Origin: Methylobacteriaceae bacterium
GTDB taxonomy: Bacteria > Pseudomonadota > Alphaproteobacteria > Rhizobiales > Beijerinckiaceae
Assembly (NCBI GenBank): GCA_020638195.1
Contig: JACKJC010000003.1
Location: 248,001 to 312,000 of the forward strand
DNA: 64,000 bases
Direction: 5' to 3'
Shown: one piece after another, positions 61,880 through 64,000 of the stretch
How the letters are laid out: each line of letters begins with the position of its first letter
Position numbering within the stretch: position 1 is the first letter of the stretch
Notes under the pieces: model-generated
Seen by the model: only the letters and a program-made list of their open reading frames with translations
Told to the model about the DNA's origin: nothing
Databases searched by the model: none
Made by a program: the position numbers and the translations under genes

Positions 61880-62440
61880 ATGCGTATCGTCGGCGGTCGC
61901 CTTCGCGGACGCGCGCTGAAAGGCCCGTCTTCGCAGGCGGTGCGGCCGACCTCGGACCGCCTGCGCGAAGCGATATTCAACATTCTGGCGCACGGCTATG
62001 ACAACACGGTCGAGAATGCGCGCGTGATCGATCTCTTCGCCGGTACGGGCGCGCTCGGCCTCGAAGCAGTTTCTCGCGGCGCCCGATTCGCGTTGTTCGT
62101 CGACGAAGGGTCCGAAGCCCGCGCCCTGTTGCGCGAAAATGTCGAGGCGCTCGGGCTGGGCGGTCTCACGCGCATCTTCCGTCGCGACGCGACCAAGCTC
62201 GGCGATGCGCCCGCAGGCGAAAAATTCGATCTTGCCTTTCTCGATCCGCCCTACGGCAAGGGCCTCGCGCCACGCGCCCTGCACGCCCTGATCGAAGGTC
62301 GATGGCTAGCCGATGGCGCGCTCTGCGTCATCGAGGAAGCGGCGGAAGTGGAGATCGACCTCCCACCAGTCCTGCGCGCGCTTGACCGCCGCGCCTATGG
62401 TGACACGCAGATCGTTTTCGCGCGCTTCGAGGCCGGTTAA
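61880..62440 (+). CDS. rsmD: 16S rRNA (guanine966-N2)-methyltransferase RsmD
   Basis: 186 residues. MRIVGGRLRGRALKGP and RPTSDRLREAIFNIL form the family start; VIDLFAGTGALGLEAVSRG binds SAM, and LAFLDPPYGKGL is the catalytic DPPY motif. It methylates G966 of 16S rRNA. The ATG follows the rluB stop with no gap, so the two rRNA-modification genes form a coupled pair. Confidence 0.95.
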   Translation: MRIVGGRLRGRALKGPSSQAVRPTSDRLREAIFNILAHGYDNTVENARVIDLFAGTGALGLEAVSRGARFALFVDEGSEARALLRENVEALGLGGLTRIFRRDATKLGDAPAGEKFDLAFLDPPYGKGLAPRALHALIEGRWLADGALCVIEEAAEVEIDLPPVLRALDRRAYGDTQIVFARFEAG

Positions 62441-62521
62441 CGGTTAACTTTATCCATTGTTTTTACCTTTCGTTGACCTTGCCGCCTCACGTCCGCAGTC
62501 TCGAGGACAAATGGAGGCCGC

Positions 62522-63271
62522 ATGTCTTTCGTGTCGGACAGCGACTGGCGCAAATGGGGCGAGATCGACCCCTATTTTGGCGTCGTCAGTTTCGAGGAGT
62601 TCAAGGCCGAGCGTATCGCGGGGAATCGCGAGCGGTTCTTCGCGACGGGTCGTCGCGAGATCCACACGGCGATGCGCGAGATATCGGCGCGCTACGGCGA
62701 CGTAGCGCATCGCCGCGCGCTCGATTTCGGCAGCGGCGTCGGCCGCCTCGCGCTGCCGCTCGCGGAGCGTTACGACGCCGTCGTCGGCGTCGACATTTCG
62801 GAAGCCATGATCGCGGAAGCCCGTGAAAATTGTCGCGACGCCGGCGTCGCCAATGCCGAGTTCGTCCTCTCCGACGATGGCCTCACGCGGCTCGACGGTT
62901 CGTTCGATCTCGTGCACAGCTACATCGTGCTGCAGCACATTCCGGTCGAACGCGGCCTTGCGCTCACAGCGCAAATGTTGGCGCGCCTCGCGCCGGGCGG
63001 CGTCGCCTGCCTTCATTATTCACTTCAGCGAACGCTGCCTCCTGCCCGCGAGCTGGTCTATGCGCTCAAGCATCATGTGCCGGGCGGCCGTATCGCCATG
63101 AACCTGTTGCAGCGGCGCGCATGGGACACGCCGACCATGCAGATGAACAATTATCCGCTCGCGCGCATCCTGCATCTCTACGCGGAGCATGGGCTCGAGG
63201 ATGTCTTCATCACGCCCGAATGGCAGGAGACGGCGCTGACCGCGCGCGTCTATGGCCGCAAGAAGGCTTAG
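62522..63271 (+). CDS. Class I SAM-dependent methyltransferase
   Basis: 249 residues; GGAGG upstream of ATG 62522. SAM-binding motif ALDFGSGVGRLALPLAERYDAVVGVDIS (residues 70-97) followed by FDLVHSYIVLQHIPVERG, of the UbiE/Methyltransf_11-25 type. The C-terminal third is unlike common families, and the substrate is unknown. It follows rsmD by 81 bp, in which a TTAAC-rich tandem (GGTTAACGGTTAAC at 62434-62447) stands out. Its stop overlaps the convergent MFS stop. Confidence 0.87.
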   Translation: MSFVSDSDWRKWGEIDPYFGVVSFEEFKAERIAGNRERFFATGRREIHTAMREISARYGDVAHRRALDFGSGVGRLALPLAERYDAVVGVDISEAMIAEARENCRDAGVANAEFVLSDDGLTRLDGSFDLVHSYIVLQHIPVERGLALTAQMLARLAPGGVACLHYSLQRTLPPARELVYALKHHVPGGRIAMNLLQRRAWDTPTMQMNNYPLARILHLYAEHGLEDVFITPEWQETALTARVYGRKKA

Positions 63272-64000
63272 CGCGACCGCGCGACAAAGGCGCCGAGCGC
63301 GCCGGCGACCACCAAGGCAGCCGCCGCGATCAGCGATGGCGCGACGAAACTGCCCGATGTCTCGCGCATATGACCGGCGAGCGCGGGGCCGACGATCTGC
63401 CCAAGCCCGAACGCCGACGTCATGATCGCCTGCGCGCGCTGCGGCGCCATCTGCGTCAGGCGCCGCGCGATGCCGAGGCCGATGGCGGTGATGGCCATGA
63501 AGGTTCCGCCGAGAAATATGCCGGAAATGATGATCGTCGCCGGTGTCGGCGAGACCACGCTGAGCGCGACGCCCGTCGCCTCGACGAGGCAGCCCGCGAC
63601 ATAGGCAAAGACATCGGTCGTGCGTCGCGCGACCCAGGACCAGAAGGGAATGGAGAGCGCGCCGGCAAGCCCGACGATCGCCCAGGCGTAGGGCTCGAGC
63701 GTCGCAAGCGAGGCCGTCTCTCGCACGATGGCGACCAGGAAGGTCGCGGTGATGACATAGCCGAAGCCGAACAGGCCGTAGGAGACGACGAGCGCCGCGA
63801 GCGCCGGCGAAATTCGCGGCAATCCTCCGCGGCCGGCGGGCGCCGGCGCATGCGCCGGGAGCGATGGCGCGGGCAGCAGGAAAAACAGCAACAGCGCCAT
63901 GGCCGTCGAGACCAGCGCATTGGCGACCCACATCGCCTTCCAGCCGACGCCCGCCGACGCGAGAACGGATACGAGCCCGGACGAAAAGGCGATGCCGAAG
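63268..64000 (-). CDS. YbfB/YjiJ-family MFS transporter (C-terminal part)
   Basis: Runs off the right edge; 244 codons are visible, in the frame that continues upstream of ATG 63933 (FGIAFSSGLVSVLASAGVGWK). The visible part has about eight membrane segments, with YGLFGFGYVITATFLVAIVRE and MTSAFGLGQIVGPALAGHM typical of YbfB/YjiJ MFS proteins. The ligand is unknown. Its stop TAA (63268-63270) overlaps the convergent methyltransferase stop. Confidence 0.87.
   Translation of the reverse strand, partial: FGIAFSSGLVSVLASAGVGWKAMWVANALVSTAMALLLFFLLPAPSLPAHAPAPAGRGGLPRISPALAALVVSYGLFGFGYVITATFLVAIVRETASLATLEPYAWAIVGLAGALSIPFWSWVARRTTDVFAYVAGCLVEATGVALSVVSPTPATIIISGIFLGGTFMAITAIGLGIARRLTQMAPQRAQAIMTSAFGLGQIVGPALAGHMRETSGSFVAPSLIAAAALVVAGALGAFVARSR

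Noticed and set aside
1..64000. CRISPR arrays, insertion sequences, prophage, rRNA operons
   Set aside because: No regularly spaced direct repeats, transposase or integrase motifs, phage structural genes or rRNA sequence were seen on either strand.

Overview
This 64 kb window looks like a chromosomal segment of a high-GC alphaproteobacterium, most likely of the order Hyphomicrobiales (Rhizobiales). The evidence is the family mix (DUF2585, DUF3422, DUF2076, NnrU, a TadG-like protein, HisZ, degenerate IleS zinc finger, paired M16 proteins between lspA and mutL), HrcA/CIRCE control of groESL, and dispersed palindromic repeats of the kinds common in this order. Family or genus cannot be fixed from the sequence alone. 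I found no rRNA, tRNA, CRISPR array, insertion sequence or prophage; most of the window is housekeeping or core accessory content.

Layout. 0-7.1 kb: a lactate-utilisation operon (lutABC, minus strand, lutC cut by the window edge) divergent from a glycolate oxidase operon (glcD, glcE, a DUF2585 membrane gene, glcF). 7.2-9.4 kb: glnK-amtB behind a sigma-54-like promoter. 9.4-14.3 kb: envelope genes (small exported protein, TadG-like VWA protein, TorF-type porin, DUF2076 protein, L,D-transpeptidase). 14.4-18.8 kb: a Wzx-like flippase, a lipid kinase and an LtaS/OpgB-like phosphoglycerol transferase. 18.9-21.7 kb: promoter, CIRCE, groES-groEL with an unusual hairpin array, then an IHF-alpha-like gene. 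21.7-26 kb: class III aminotransferase (HpnO-like) divergent from an SbmA/BacA/YddA-type ABC exporter fusion. 26-32 kb: hisS, SDR, META protein, NnrU, hisG-hisZ. 32-37 kb: ohr, metal-binding chaperone, fumC, HAD, MFS, VOC. 37-40.3 kb: a small Cys-rich exported protein and a 955-residue TIR-STAND-membrane-FGE-like protein. 40.4-44.3 kb: CheY-like regulator, MaoC, ribF, small exported proteins, MBL hydrolase. 44.4-53.8 kb: ileS-lspA-exported protein-M16-M16-mutL. 53.8-64 kb: AcpA-type phosphatase, DUF3422, M20 peptidase, GNAT, MFS, tadA, rluB-rsmD, a methyltransferase and a partial MFS gene.

How parts work together. GlcDEF oxidises glycolate to glyoxylate and LutABC oxidises L-lactate to pyruvate, both passing electrons to the respiratory chain through Fe-S subunits. 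GlnK gates AmtB in ammonium uptake. The translationally coupled phosphoglycerol transferase and lipid kinase could form a cycle in which diacylglycerol released from phosphatidylglycerol is rephosphorylated. IleS, LspA, MutL and the M16 pair form a conserved same-strand run.

Best candidates for something new: (1) the TIR-nSTAND1-TM-FGE-like protein, which keeps the TIR catalytic Glu and the NTPase motifs but lacks the two FGE catalytic cysteines, and so looks like a self-contained immune-type sensor/effector; (2) dispersed palindromic repeats translated in frame inside ileS and at the N-terminus of the DUF2585 protein, reminiscent of Rickettsia palindromic elements; (3) a 30-bp duplication of the groEL stop-codon palindrome in a four-hairpin 3' array; (4) two small paralogous Cys-rich exported proteins.
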